Origin: Dugong dugon
Lineage: Eukaryota; Chordata; Mammalia; Sirenia; Dugongidae
Direction: 5' to 3'
DNA length: 64,000 nucleotides
Assembly (NCBI GenBank): GCA_030035585.1
Contig: CM057481.1
Span: 10,689,128-10,753,127 of the forward strand
The position numbers and the translations under genes were made by a program. Positions 11,734 through 21,956 of this stretch are shown here, piece by piece (position 1 is the stretch's first letter; each line of letters opens with the position of its first letter). A model generated the notes under the pieces. It was not told the origin of the DNA. It ran no database searches and worked only from the letters and a program-made list of their open reading frames with translations.

Positions 11734-12789
11734 CTAGGTCCTAGGTCCTGCCTGAGGGCTTAAGCTGTTTGTCCTCAGTCGAAGAACTCCCTTTAATAAT
11801 TCTTGTAAGTTTGGTTTGACTTTTGCATATTCCTTTAGTTTCTGTTTATCTGGAAATGACCTAATTTCACCATCAAATCTGAATGAGAGTTTTGCAGGAT
11901 ATATTATTCTTGGCTGACAATTTTTTTCTTTCAAGATTTTATATATGTCATCCCATTGCCTTCTTGCCTGCATGGTTTCTGCTGAATAATCTGAGCTTAG
12001 TCTTATTGTTTCTCCTCTGTATGTGACTTCTTGTTTTTCCCGAGCTGCTCTCAGGATTCTTTGTTTGTCTTTAGTTTTAGCGAGTGTGAATAGGATATGT
12101 CTTGGTGATTTTCTTTTGGGGTGTCTTCTATATGGGGTTCGTTGAGCTTCTTGGATGGCCATCTTTTCATCTTTCATGATATTGGGGAAGTTTTCTGTCA
12201 GCAGTTCCTCAATGATCCTCTCTGTGTTTTCTGTTTTCTCCCCCTGTTCTGGAATGCCAATCACTCGTAAGTTTTTGCTTTTAATTGTGTCCCACATAAC
12301 TCTCAGGGTCTCTTCATTTTTCTTTGTTCTTTTTTCTGAGTTTTCCTGAAACAGAGTTGTATCCAAGTGTTTGTCTTCAGTTCCACTGATCCTGTCTTCC
12401 ATGGTTTCAAATCTACTTCTCAGCCCTTCTATGACACCGTCCATTTCTGAAATCTTGTTGTTTATCTTTTGGATTTCTAATTGTTGTTTTTGTATAATTT
12501 CGAGTTGTGAATTTATTTTGGCATTTTGTTCTTGCATCATCTTCCTGAATTCTTCCAATTTTTTGTCTGTATTTTCCATAAATTTGTCTATTTTTTCCTC
12601 ATGTTTGTCAGCTTTTTGCCTCAGTTCTTGGAAAATTCCGAGTATTAGTGATTTGAGTTCCGTATCAGGTACTTCTAGTGCATTTTCTTCCACAGGAGAG
12701 TTATCTGGTGTTTTAATTTGGACGCCTATTGGAGCCATCTTGTCTTGTTTTTGTAAATGTTTTGATATCGTTTGCTGTTTTCGGGGCAT
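11734..12789 (-). CDS. L1 ORF1 protein, RNA-binding chaperone (351 aa)
   Basis: ORF1p is the trimeric nucleic-acid chaperone that coats L1 RNA in cytoplasmic particles. The frame is fully open from ATG at 12789 to its stop, 351 residues against 338 in human. Residues about 1-45 are a basic, flexible N terminus. About 45-165 is a heptad-rich coiled coil with many E/K/Q and spaced I/L/M. About 173-235 is the RRM, starting NLRVIGIPEQ and ending near SPRHILFTL. About 240-335 is the C-terminal domain with ILRAAREK, IRLSSDYSAETMQARR and RIIYPAKLSF, the family signatures. No disabling change is visible. It is translated first from the bicistronic L1 RNA. The 5' flank also holds an out-of-frame 85-aa shadow. 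Confidence 0.96.
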   Translation of the reverse strand: MPRKQQTISKHLQKQDKMAPIGVQIKTPDNSPVEENALEVPDTELKSLILGIFQELRQKADKHEEKIDKFMENTDKKLEEFRKMMQEQNAKINSQLEIIQKQQLEIQKINNKISEMDGVIEGLRSRFETMEDRISGTEDKHLDTTLFQENSEKRTKKNEETLRVMWDTIKSKNLRVIGIPEQGEKTENTERIIEELLTENFPNIMKDEKMAIQEAQRTPYRRHPKRKSPRHILFTLAKTKDKQRILRAAREKQEVTYRGETIRLSSDYSAETMQARRQWDDIYKILKEKNCQPRIIYPAKLSFRFDGEIRSFPDKQKLKEYAKVKPNLQELLKGVLRLRTNSLSPQAGPRT

Positions 12790-13572
12790 TCAGTAGATAT
12801 TTCTCTCGTTTATTGATTGTAGATTTTTTTTTTTTTTTCGTTCTTGTGGTACAGCTGGGCAGATCTAGTTGAGGAGGAGCCACTGGGATGGGTTGCTTGT
12901 GGCACTCACCGCAGCCACCAGGACGGTCGGTAGTCAGTGCTGGGCAGGTTCCAATAGGGCGTGCCTGCACCGCTTGGTGATGTGATGTCTAGTGCACGGT
13001 GCAGGTAGGTAGGGTGCAGCGGGAAGATGGTTATGTGTGAAGCTAAGCTGGATATGGGAGAGAGGAGAGAGGAGGAGGAGCAAAAAGCATACAAACATAA
13101 AAGAATGCTAGGGGAGTTTGTCGTTGGAATGTACAGATGAGAGACTATGGGATGGAGGAAACCAGAAGGGGGAAGAGAAAGAAAAGGAAAGAATGACCAA
13201 ATGAAAATCAGAAAAGTTAAAAAACTGCAAAGTTCCCAGGGATCGCACTGATGCAGCTATGAGGTCTGGGGGAGTCGGTCTCAATTTTCACAGCTCAGCC
13301 TGGCCAGAAGGTACAGAGGCATACATCGCCTGGTATTCAGGGATCAGAAAGAGAAGGAAGAGATAGAGGGACAAGAAATTAAGCAATGAAGAAAGACAAA
13401 AGAGAAAAAGAGGTAAAATATGACAAAACTAATCAAAAAAGGAAGAAAAATAAAATTGAGAAAAAAAAAAAAAAAAGGGCAACACCAGCAGTCAGTGCCT
13501 ACAAATGGGACCCAGAGAGCCCCCACTCAGGGGCGCGAATTCCAAGAAGCCGATAGTCTCGGGGTTAAGTGA

Positions 13573-14372
13573 CCGTGGCCACGGGAAGCAGAGGGGCCAA
13601 CGAACAAAGGCCCCAGGATCCCACCCGCGCGGGAGCCCAGACCTGGAAACAGCCACACGCCCGAACGCAGCCCTACAGCCCCGCAGGAGAGAGCAGAGAC
13701 GGCCCTCGGAACCAGGCACCCAGGCAAAAGGAGGGGGAGGCGGCAGAAAAAGGTCCACTAGGTGCCAGCAAACGGCTCCCAGAAAGCCCCCAGCCCGGGC
13801 GCGCGGAACACAAGCACCGGCGCCCCCCCGCCCAGGGACCCCGGCCACGGAAAGCAGAGGGGTGAACGAACAAAGGCCCCGGGATCCCACCCACGCGGGA
13901 GCCCAGACCCAGAAACAGCCACACGCCCGCACGCAGCTCCACAGCCCCGCAGGAGAGAGCAGAGACAGCACCCGGACCCAGGCACCCAGGCAAAAGGAGG
14001 GGGAGGCGGCAGAAAAAGGTCCGCTAGGTGCCAGCAAACGGCTCCCAGAAAGCCCCCAGCCCGGGCGCACGGAACCCAAGCACCGGCGCCCCCCCGCCCA
14101 GGGACCCCGGCCACGGAAAGCAGAGGGGCGAACGAACAAAGGCCCTGGGATCCCACCCACGCGGGAGCCCAGACCCAGGAACAGCCACACGCCCGCACGC
14201 AGCCCTACAGCCCCGCAGGAGAGAGCAGAGACGGCACTCGGAACCAGGCACCCAGGCAAAAGGAGGGGGAGGCGGCAGAGAAAGGTTCGCTAGCTGCCAG
14301 CAAACGGCTCCCAGAAAGCCGCCAGCCCAGGCGCGCGGAATCCAAGCACCAGCACCCCCCAGCCCAGAGACC
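13573..14372 (-). repeat. three tandem 266-bp GC-rich promoter monomers
   Basis: Units start at 13573, 13841 and 14107 and the next partial start is near 14373, giving spacings of 268, 266 and 266 bp. Each unit repeats 'ccacggaaagcagagg', 'caaaggcccc...ggatcccaccc', 'cagccacacgcccg', 'gccccgcaggagagagcag', 'caggcaaaaggagggggagg' and 'ccagcaaacggctcccagaa'. Divergence between units is low (a few bases per 100 by eye). Because 266 is not a multiple of three and stops are rare in GC-rich DNA, long open frames appear on both strands; I treat them as by-products. Confidence 0.92.
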
Positions 14373-14737
14373 CTGGCCACGGAAAGCAGGGGATCCCCAG
14401 CTGAGGCGGAGAGGGGTGGGTGGTGGGAGAGCGCGCACCGCAGTTTACCGGTCGTTCTGTCTCCGACCAGATGCTCTGCAAGGCTGCTCTCCCGTTTGCT
14501 GGTCTCCGATAGGAATCCAAGATGGTGGATCCGCGCTGCGTTAGCTGGTAAGGAATCTCTGCCTGAGTCTCTCCTCGCTCTCCGTTCTCTTTTAGTATTC
14601 TCACTCCGTTTGGTGTTTGGCTGAGTTCTTTATCTCTTCATTTGGTGTTCTAGGGTTTCAGGATTGTTGATTCTCTGTTAGGCTTAGTTTTTCGGATCTT
14701 TGCTGTGGAGGGACGGCGTGGTGTTTCTGCCTAGAGC

Positions 14738-14746
14738 GCCATCTTG
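14738..14746 (-). promoter_or_regulatory. YY1-type site at the L1 5' end
   Basis: CGCCATCTT on the plus strand reads AAGATGGCG in the transcript, within 16 nt of the element start. A YY1 site at this position directs accurate start-site choice in human L1; here the role is inferred from the motif and its position. Confidence 0.7.
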
Positions 14747-14769
14747 CCCCTCTCCCATTTCTTTTTTCT

Positions 14770-15171
14770 ATGTTGAAAATGGATAAGGAACACAGCAGTG
14801 ATACATCTTGATTTTGATGGGCATTTCAACTCTACCTTGGAAGTTTGCTTGAGCATGAAGTTTGGTCTAGGGAACATAAAGAATGCAGTCACCCAAAATA
14901 TTGACCTTTCTGTCTCTTCTGTAGAAGTCTGGTTAGAGTCCAAAAAAACGGGCATAGCATCCTTCCAATGCCCAGCCAGTGTAGGTCTTCTCGAAGGGGT
15001 AGGGTAGAGGTGGAGCAGGGAAGACATGGGCTGCTGCCTTTCTCAGTCGGGCATGTGGGGACTGTGAGTCACTTTTTCATTTAGCACACTCATCTGACTG
15101 CAGTATGTTCCCTTGATAAGTAAGGATAAAAATGATCAGTATAGCTCATTAGGTACTTCCTACATGTATGC
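14770..15171. other. unique DNA
   Basis: The target region of the L1 insertion. No gene or repeat recognised; two antiparallel short frames look like chance. Confidence 0.4.
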
Positions 15172-15697
15172 TGTCATAGTTTGAATTGTGTCCCCCCAAA
15201 ATATCTGTCAACTTGGCTAGGCCATGATTGCCAGTATTGTGTGATTGTCCACCATTTTGTCATCTGATGTGGTTTTCTTATGTGTGGTAAATCCTACCTC
15301 TATAATGTTAATGAGGCAGGATTAGAGGCAGTTATGTTAATGAGGCAGGACTCAATCTACAAGATTAGGTTGTGTCTTAAGCCAATTTCTTTTAAGATAT
15401 ATAAGAGAGAAGCAAGCAGAGAAACATCAGGACCTCATACCACCAAGAAAGGAGCACCGGGAGCAGAGCGTGTTGTCCTTTGGACCTGGGGTCTGTGAAC
15501 CTGAGAAGCTCTTCAGCCAGGGAAGATTGATGACAAAGACCTTCCCCCAGAGCTGACAGAGAGGGAAAGCCTTCCCCTGGAGCTGGCACCCTGAATTCAG
15601 ACTTCTAGTCTCGTAGACTGTGAGAGAATAAATTTCTCTTTGTTAAAGCCATCCACTAGTGGTATTTCTGTTGTAGCAGTACTAGGTAACTAAGACA
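15172..15697 (+). mobile_element. solo LTR, ERVL/MaLR-like (same family as 991-1513)
   Basis: It starts 'tgtcatagtttgaattgtgt' and ends 'gtagcagtactaggtaacta' plus 'agaca', with AATAAA in 'gagaataaatttctctttgt' near the end. Flanks are TATGC (15167-15171) and TATCC (15698-15702), a near-matching 5-bp duplication. It is the reverse-orientation relative of the LTR at 991-1513. Confidence 0.8.
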
Positions 15698-15714
15698 TAT
15701 CCCAGATGAAATAA

Positions 15715-15945
15715 GGATAATTAATAAATAGTGTTTAATGAGTGCTAATGAGTGTGCTAAAGGGCTCACATACAGTATCTCATTTAAGCGTCATGATGAC
15801 TCTGTGAAGTAGATACTGTTAGCATTATCTCTGTTTTACATGCCAGCAAAGCAAGGCTCAGAGAGAGGTCACTTGCCCAATGTTAAACATTTAGCAGGTG
15901 GCGGAGTTGGAATTGAACCCAGGCAGGCTAGCCCCAAAGTTCGTC
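15715..15945 (+). repeat. MIR SINE
   Basis: 'gagtgctaa', 'ctcatttaagcgtcatgatg', 'caaggctcagagagaggtca', and 'gttggaattgaacccaggca' follow the MIR order in sense orientation. Confidence 0.8.
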
Positions 15946-16339
15946 TCTAAAGTTAAGGTTGTCTATAGTATGGAGTGGCTAGCACTGTGTACCCAAGGTG
16001 ATTTTAGGAAAGACGTGGACTGTGTGTTAAACAACTTTGATGTCCATATTGAGATAGTCATTCCCTTTCCAAATATCCGGTACTTCTGTTGAACTTCAAT
16101 GAGAAAGTCTCAATTTGGTGCAAGTCTTGAACACCTTCCTAATACCTATTAGGTGTTCCTTACCCTCACTGTCTCGTGGAGGATGTGCAGTGACATTCCT
16201 ACATGCTTACATTGTAACTCTGACAGCTCCATTTTTAATCTTTGCATCTGATATGCTGCCTGTTCAAAGAGTTTCAGGGAATAGACTGATGATGTGGTGT
16301 TAGAAGTGTCTGCCTTCTTGGTTCTTGCTGGTTGCCTTT
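15946..16339. other. unique DNA
   Basis: Nothing recognised. Confidence 0.35.
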
Positions 16340-16540
16340 GGTGGTGGTTGAGAACACTGGCTTTGGAGATGGATTGCTTGTATTCCATTTTCCACCTGCG
16401 GGACTTTGGGCAACTTACTTTATTGCTTTGAGCCCGTTTCCTCACCTGTAATATAAGTGTAATAATAATACCTTCTTTATAGGGTTAAATTTAATAGGAT
16501 TAAATGAGAGAGTTCATGTAAAATATTTAGCACTATGCTG
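16340..16540 (-). repeat. MIR SINE, antisense
   Basis: 'gagaacactggctttggag', 'gggactttgggcaacttact', 'cctcacctgtaatataagtg' are the MIR reverse-complement landmarks. Confidence 0.8.
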
Positions 16541-16867
16541 GCTTGTGAAAACATTGAAAGGTTAGGTGATCATGAGGGAAACCAATCTGAAGACAAAGCC
16601 AACAGATGGGAGAGTAGAGAGCTGAGAAAATGGCAGAGAATTGGAGCCAGAGCCTTGATTGCACCTGAAGCCTATCCCACCTCTGGATTTCCTACAATTT
16701 CATATGCCAGGTTGAGTTGAAGTTTTGTTACTTATAGTCAAAAGTGCCTTGATTGATAGAGCCTCTTATATCTCTGTTTAGAAGCTCTGGGGCTAGAAAA
16801 ATGAGTAGGTCTCAACTCCTACCACAGACTCTAGTGTAGCAGACAAGATGCTATACATGTAGACCCA
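16541..16867. other. unique DNA
   Basis: Nothing recognised. Confidence 0.35.
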
Positions 16868-17315
16868 AAAAAAGGGTCGCTGTAACAAAGTACCACAAAC
16901 TGAGTGGCTTAAAACAATGTATTCTCTGGTAGTTTTAGAGGCTGGAAGTTTAAACCCAGGGTGTCAGCAGTGTTGATTCTGAGGGAGGGCCCTGAAGGAG
17001 AATCTGTTCCATGCCTCTCTTCTAGATTCTGGTGATGACTAGCAGTCCTTAGTGTTCCTCAACATGTAGATGTATCACTCCAATCTCTGCCTCCATTTTT
17101 ACATGGTGCTCTCCCTGTATGTCTGTGTCTCTTCTCTTCTTCTTACAGGGACACCGGTCATAACGAGATGAGGGTCCTCCCTAATCCACTATGACCTCAC
17201 GTTAAGTTAACTACATCTGCAGTGACCCTGTTTCCAAATAAGGCCACATCCTGAGGTTCTAGGGGTTAGGACTTGAGCATAACTTTTTGAGAGGATGCAA
17301 TTCATCCTGTAACAC
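16868..17315 (-). mobile_element. MLT1-type LTR
   Basis: The plus strand reads 'gctgtaacaaagtaccacaa', 'gagtggcttaaaacaatg', 'ccaaataaggccacatcctg' and ends 'caattcatcctgtaacac': the reverse complement of an ERVL-MaLR MLT1-type LTR. It is diverged, with no internal region. Confidence 0.8.
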
Positions 17316-17890
17316 AGTTGTACATGCTTTAGGAGTTTAGAGAAAGCAAAGATGAGGGAAAACTTCATATATAGAGGTACCATTGGTGACAGTCCCTGAG
17401 GCTAGAATAGTATTTAAAAGAGTGAAAGATGGGGGAGCAGGGATGGGTGGTGGGGATTCCAAGTTCTCAGTCAAGGGAATGACCAAGAGAAAATAAATCA
17501 CTGGAGACTTGGGATAGGGATGAAGGAAGTGCAGAGTTAGTGGTCCAAATATTATATTTAAGGAAGAGAAGGAGAAATCGGCCTGTGGAAGTCACATTTT
17601 CTTAGAGGCCTCTGTTTGGACTGAATCAGAAGTTAGTATGGGGCTTAATGTAATGTGGAGGAACATGTTGGGACAAATTGTATTTTGCTTCTGTGCTTTT
17701 CCATGTGTTCCTGGCACTGTGAAGTCATCGGGACTGCCATGGTACGGCAGAAGGATAAGTTTAACAAGGGCTGCTCTGTCAACATGCTGTTGGTCAAAGG
17801 GAGAGGTGCTTGCAGAATCAACATAAACGCTGGGTCTTTTGAGTAGAGCACAGCCTAGTTCCTGGCTTAATTCTTTGATGTGTCTTTTTT
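17316..17890. other. unique DNA
   Basis: Nothing recognised. Confidence 0.35.
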
Positions 17891-17893
<3 letters not shown>

Positions 17894-17981
<88 letters not shown>

Positions 17982-17992
17982 GAGCAAGAGAG
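17894..17992. repeat. compound (TG)n(GA)n microsatellite
   Basis: About 23 TG units run straight into about 20 GA units with few interruptions. The 136-aa and 77-aa frames through it are low-complexity artefacts. Confidence 0.95.
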
Positions 17993-18885
17993 AGAGATCT
18001 AGAGGTAGAGAGGTAGGGGGAAGAGACACATGCCATCAATGCCTTCGCCAAAATGTCATTGTTGGATGCACAAGTATTGTTATATGCCAGAGAGATGCCT
18101 TATCACAATCTTGGAAAAAGGTTTTCCTGTTGTTCTTCCTCTTCTGCAGAGTTGGTTTAATTAGAATATCATACCCCTTAAATCAAGTTTGGATGAGCTG
18201 CTTAGGGGAGGCTAAGAGAGTTTTCTTGACCCCGGTACTGACTCCATAGCTGAATCCAAGCCAGTTCATGCTAATTTGCAGATGGTGTCCCTGGACAACT
18301 TTGGGCCATAGCCAGACCTTTTTCATGATTAAAAAAAAAAGAAGACTCACATTACATTTTTCTGGTATGCTGCATTGAAATAGTTCCCATGGCCTGAGAT
18401 GAGAATTGGAAAATTCAGTATCGCTGTAGGGAGTAATATAGAAAAAAAGATGAGGTGACTTCCCAGTAAAACACTGTCGTCTGAATCCTCAGGAGAGGCG
18501 AACTCTCCACTTACCCCAAAGAAAGCTTACATGGCTTCCAGGTCTGGATAAGCACACACATTTATCCAGCCAGCCAGACTCCAGAGGACTCAGAGGAGGT
18601 GTTTGATTGATTGATTTTTGTAAATGTTAGCCTGTTTTGCTCATCTCTGTCTACTAAATCCATCTGCTGCATAAGCTCTGGCCAGCTGTAACTGTTAAAA
18701 TTACACTTTAGGGAATGGTCTTCCAAATCAAGTTCCCTAACCCAAATCAACCCACTGGTCTTTAGATATGTCTACCAACTTTCTACTGGAGCTGTCACTA
18801 GTGCCCCCCAAAAAGCTCAAATAAGGTGATCACTGAATGTCTGAAGTGGATTAAGTCAACTAGTATTATAGAAATTCCACCATGA
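17993..18885. other. unique DNA
   Basis: No gene or named repeat recognised. Confidence 0.35.
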
Positions 18886-19500
18886 GGCAGACCAGGTGCT
18901 GAGAGTTTAGTAACAGAAACTTCTGCTTGTGTGGAGCTTCCATTCTAGTGGGGGAAGTAAAAGGGGCCAGAGGTGCTGGGCTCGAGTCACTGCGGAAGGC
19001 TGAGAGCAAAACAGATTCAGAATGGGGAGATCAGGAGTTTGTTTCTTTAATAATGTTTTGTTGGCAAAACATCACTCATCCAAGCGGTGATGCTGAGTAG
19101 GGAGGTGGGATTGGTGAAATGGATTTCTTGTGTCTTCTACCAGAATGTCATCATGGAAATGGTGAGGGTTGCCATTGGGTTCAGTGGGTCGGAAGTGACA
19201 ATGTTGATATTTATACTCTTCTTTCAAGGAGATTGGCTGTGAAGGGTAGTAACTGGAGGGAGTGTAGAGTTTGGGAAGTACTCCCATAGTGTGTGACACG
19301 CTTGACCACATTTTTAACTTATAGGGAATAGGCTAGTAGAGAGAAGAGTTATCAGTGGAACAAAGTCTGGAAGAGGAGGGAGAAGGAAAGATCAGCCTTG
19401 GGCAGGAGGCAAGATTTCTCTTCCTGAAACTGGGGAAGGAGGTGATCAGAGAAGGCTCAGAGACGGAGACGTTGTGAGTGTGGAGTAGAAGCTACTTTTA
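18886..19500 (-). repeat. ancient L2-linked repeat, antisense
   Basis: 'ggagcttccattctagtggg' is the reverse complement of an L2 3' landmark. The following purine-rich text to about 19500 resembles the same unassigned ancient repeat as at 57335-59480. Boundaries are approximate. Confidence 0.5.
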
Positions 19501-19549
19501 GGCTAAGAAGACTGTTTTGTTTAGTAACAAGAGAAAGCCTCAAACTAGG

Positions 19550-19695
19550 AATTAATTGATACCTGGATTTGACGCTAAATAGGATATGATGTTGGCCAAA
19601 TCACCTTCTCTCCCTGGGCCCTGATTTCCCCTGCTGCATCGTTGTCATGAATAGAATCATCTCAGAGGCTCATCTTGCCTTAAATGTTTCACAAC
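19550..19695 (-). repeat. probable MIR fragment
   Basis: 'tggatttgacgctaaatag', 'caaatcaccttctctccctg' and 'atttcccctgctgcatc' fit the MIR antisense order weakly. Confidence 0.45.
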
Positions 19696-19699
19696 TCTT

Positions 19700-20568
19700 A
19701 AGCTACTGTTGTTTTTTTTTTTTTCCCCCAGGGAAATTGAGAGTGCCCTGGTGGCAAAAGAAAGTCAGCGCTATTATAATGTGACTCATGAGTATGATTT
19801 GATGGGGGCATGGGACTAGGGCAAGGCAAGTGTGGTTGAAGTATGCAAAGATAGACATGTTGGCAGTCCTGTTTGAAGTGCTGGAGGTTTTATTCAGGTT
19901 CTGCTGATGGCACAGTTTGCTTGCTATGGGATGACACAGCAGGCCCATTACCATGCTTAGCGGAGACAGGAGCTACCAGCATTTCCCCAGGAGAAATTTT
20001 ACAAGTGAAGTCTAATTTTACTTTTGCTGTTGATGGCATGTCTCAGCTATACTAATTACCATCCTGATAGAAACACTGCAGAAATATACCCGATACTCCC
20101 AAGAGTGCAGACAGGAAAAGAGGTTGTTCTTAAATAATCTAAGAAAAAGGTTTACCTGTGGATTCCAAAGCTACAGTGCTTCTTTAGTCACGGTTTCTTA
20201 AGTGGAAGATTCCTGGCTTAAAAAAGAATTTTTATGTTTGCCTTACTTTCAGCTTTCAGACTATACAATACATTCCCTGTTCAGTATCAATTACAAATAA
20301 AGTTAGTGTAAGATTGACTGTTTTGAGTTTTTTTTTTAAACTCATTTTGTAAATTTGGGAATTATGTTTTGCTTTCTCTCTGAGTTACTTAATAAATATG
20401 TGGGTAGGTATTCATCCACCCACCCACCCATCCCTCCATCCATCCATCCATCCATCCATCCATCCATCCATCCATCCACCTACCCATTCATCAACTAAGA
20501 TTCCTGAATGCAGCATTGTTTAGCAAACAGTTGTCAAATGAAATGCATGAGGATTTATAGAGCTAGGA
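19700..20568. other. unique DNA with a (CATC)n tract
   Basis: 20418-20478 is a CATC/CACC tetranucleotide run of about 15 units. The rest shows no gene or named repeat. Confidence 0.6.
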
Positions 20569-20660
20569 TGTCTTGGGCTCATGAGGCCAAGAAGCCTGGA
20601 TCCATTTCTGGCTCTGCCACAGGTTGGCTGTGTGACCTTGGAAATTAGTTGCCAACACTG
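20569..20660 (-). repeat. MIR fragment, antisense
   Basis: 'ggatccatttctggctctgc' and 'ggctgtgtgaccttggaaa' are MIR landmarks. Confidence 0.65.
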
Positions 20661-21150
20661 AAAAATTGGGAGGTTTTATGTAAAAACCTGGATTTCTAGC
20701 TTTCTTTGAATGCCTGGGAGATACGGTGGCCCTGAACCCACTGAGCTGGAACTGAGCGGTTGCTCCTTGCCTTGGGTGGGATGTTGTCTCTCCTCGTTGC
20801 TCTAGTCCAGGCCTGGAGTAAGGGGTCAGGTTTCCCAAATGAACAGAAAGAAAGGAAAGGGAGAGCTGTTCAGAGTTCACTGTAGATTAAGGTGCTGCCT
20901 CTCATGCTAAGAAGGCAGATGCAGAGGCTCTTCTAAGGAATTTGCTTTGCAGGAGAGGAGCTGCCTTTGTTTGCTTTTCTGATGACTTGGATTTCTACAG
21001 CTGCTCATGGTTCTTGAACTTTCTGGGAAAAGTACAGAGAGAGAATTGTGATGAAATCAGCAACCCAGCCCTGCCTTTCCTAAGGACACTGTTAACTCCA
21101 ACAGTATTTAGCTTCATCCTAGCAGCGGAGTTGGATTTTATAATGGGATG
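20661..21150. other. unique DNA
   Basis: Nothing recognised. Confidence 0.35.
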
Positions 21151-21690
21151 TTGTTGTTAGGTGCCGTTGAGTTGATTCTGACTCATAGCAACCCTGCGTA
21201 TAACAGACTGAAACACTGCCTGGTCCTGCACCATCCTCACAATTGTTACTATGTTTGAGCCCATCATTGCAGCCACTGTGTCAATCCATCTTATTTAGGG
21301 TCTTCCTCTTTTTCACTGACCCTCTACTTCACCAAGCATGATGTCCTGCATGGACTGGTCCCTCCTGATAACATGTCCAAAGTACTTAAGATGAAGTCTC
21401 ACCATCCTTGTTTCTAGGGAGCATTCTGGCCATACTTCTTCCAAGACAGATTTGTTCGTTCTTCTGGCAGTCTGTGGTATATTCAGTATTCTTTGCCAAC
21501 ACCATAATTCAAAGGTGTTAGTTCTTCTTCGGTCTTCCTTATTCATTGTCCACCTTTCCCATGCATATGAGGCGATTGAAAACACCATGGCTTGGGTTAG
21601 ACACACCTTGGGTCTCAAGGTGACATCTGCTTTTTAACACTTTAAAAAGGTCTTTTGCAGCAGATTTGCCCAATGCAAAACAAGAGGTGT
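21151..21690 (-). mobile_element. RTE (BovB-clade) LINE 3' end with ORF remnant
   Basis: The minus strand from 21618 to 21313 stays open for 101 codons and reads like the C terminus of RTE/BovB reverse transcriptases: SYAWERWTMNKEDRRRTNTF, then FELWCWQRILNIPQTARRTN, KSVLEEVWPECSLE and YFGHVIRRDQSMQD. The catalytic core lies upstream and is missing (5' truncation). The 3' end passes through 'ttgctatgagtcagaatcaa'-type sequence (minus strand) into an AAC-rich tail, the same tail the SINEs here carry. It is not a host gene. Confidence 0.85.
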
Positions 21691-21956
21691 AGTGTGTGTG
21701 TGCTTGTGTGTATATGTGGGTGTATGTGTGTGCATGCATAAGTGTGTGCATGTGTGTGTCTGTGTAGGAGGTGGCAGACCCAGTGATATAATTAGAGCAG
21801 GATAATCTTTACAACAGCTTGATGGTTATTTGGTTTAGGGGAGAAATGGCTTTCATTTCCCCAGGTGCTTCATTTTCTTGGTATTCTTCAAGTATGCAGT
21901 ATCATTCAGAGGACTATTAGGAAGTTTAATTACATCAGAGTCCACTTTTTGTTTTC
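21691..21956. other. TG-rich low-complexity and unique DNA
   Basis: 21690-21770 is an impure TG-rich tract; the rest shows nothing recognisable. Confidence 0.5.

Larger units (their letters stand above)
5969..14753 (-). mobile_element. full-length LINE-1 retrotransposon (8,785 bp), nearly intact
   Basis: The element reads 5'->3' on the minus strand: 5' UTR 14753-12790, ORF1 12789-11734, spacer 11733-11310, ORF2 11309-7488, 3' UTR 7487-5985, poly(A) 5984-5968. A perfect 16-bp target-site duplication, CCCATTTCTTTTTTCT, lies at 5953-5968 and 14754-14769. The element begins with the GAGGGGCAAGATGGCG class of 5' end known from full-length L1s. It is longer than the roughly 6-kb human L1 because all three non-coding parts are longer. 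The intact duplication, intact ORF1 and single ORF2 stop indicate a recent insertion by mammalian timescales. It should be cytoplasmic-RNP forming and nuclear-acting as for L1 in general, but it looks unable to mobilise itself because ORF2 is broken. Confidence 0.97.
12790..14753 (-). promoter_or_regulatory. L1 5' UTR and internal promoter
   Basis: This 1,964-nt leader has three parts in transcript order: about 380 nt of unique sequence from the 5' end (14753-14373), three GC- and CpG-rich tandem monomers (14372-13573), and about 780 nt of A-rich and mixed DNA leading into ORF1. L1 5' UTRs contain an internal RNA polymerase II promoter. Tandem monomers in this position recall rodent L1 promoters. 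The GC-rich block is likely a methylation target. Confidence 0.8.

Noticed and set aside
13505..14544. Overlapping 198-262-codon frames as genes
   Set aside because: They follow a GC-rich tandem repeat in all frames; some begin at GTG rather than ATG, and the repeats are L1 5' UTR.
17839..18249. 136-codon frame through the microsatellite
   Set aside because: Low-complexity Cys/Val and Arg/Glu runs encoded by TG and GA repeats.
20418..20478. CRISPR-like or regulatory array
   Set aside because: A plain CATC tetranucleotide microsatellite in a mammalian genome; no spaced unique sequences.
21313..21618. 101-codon minus-strand frame as a host gene
   Set aside because: It reads as the C terminus of an RTE-clade reverse transcriptase.
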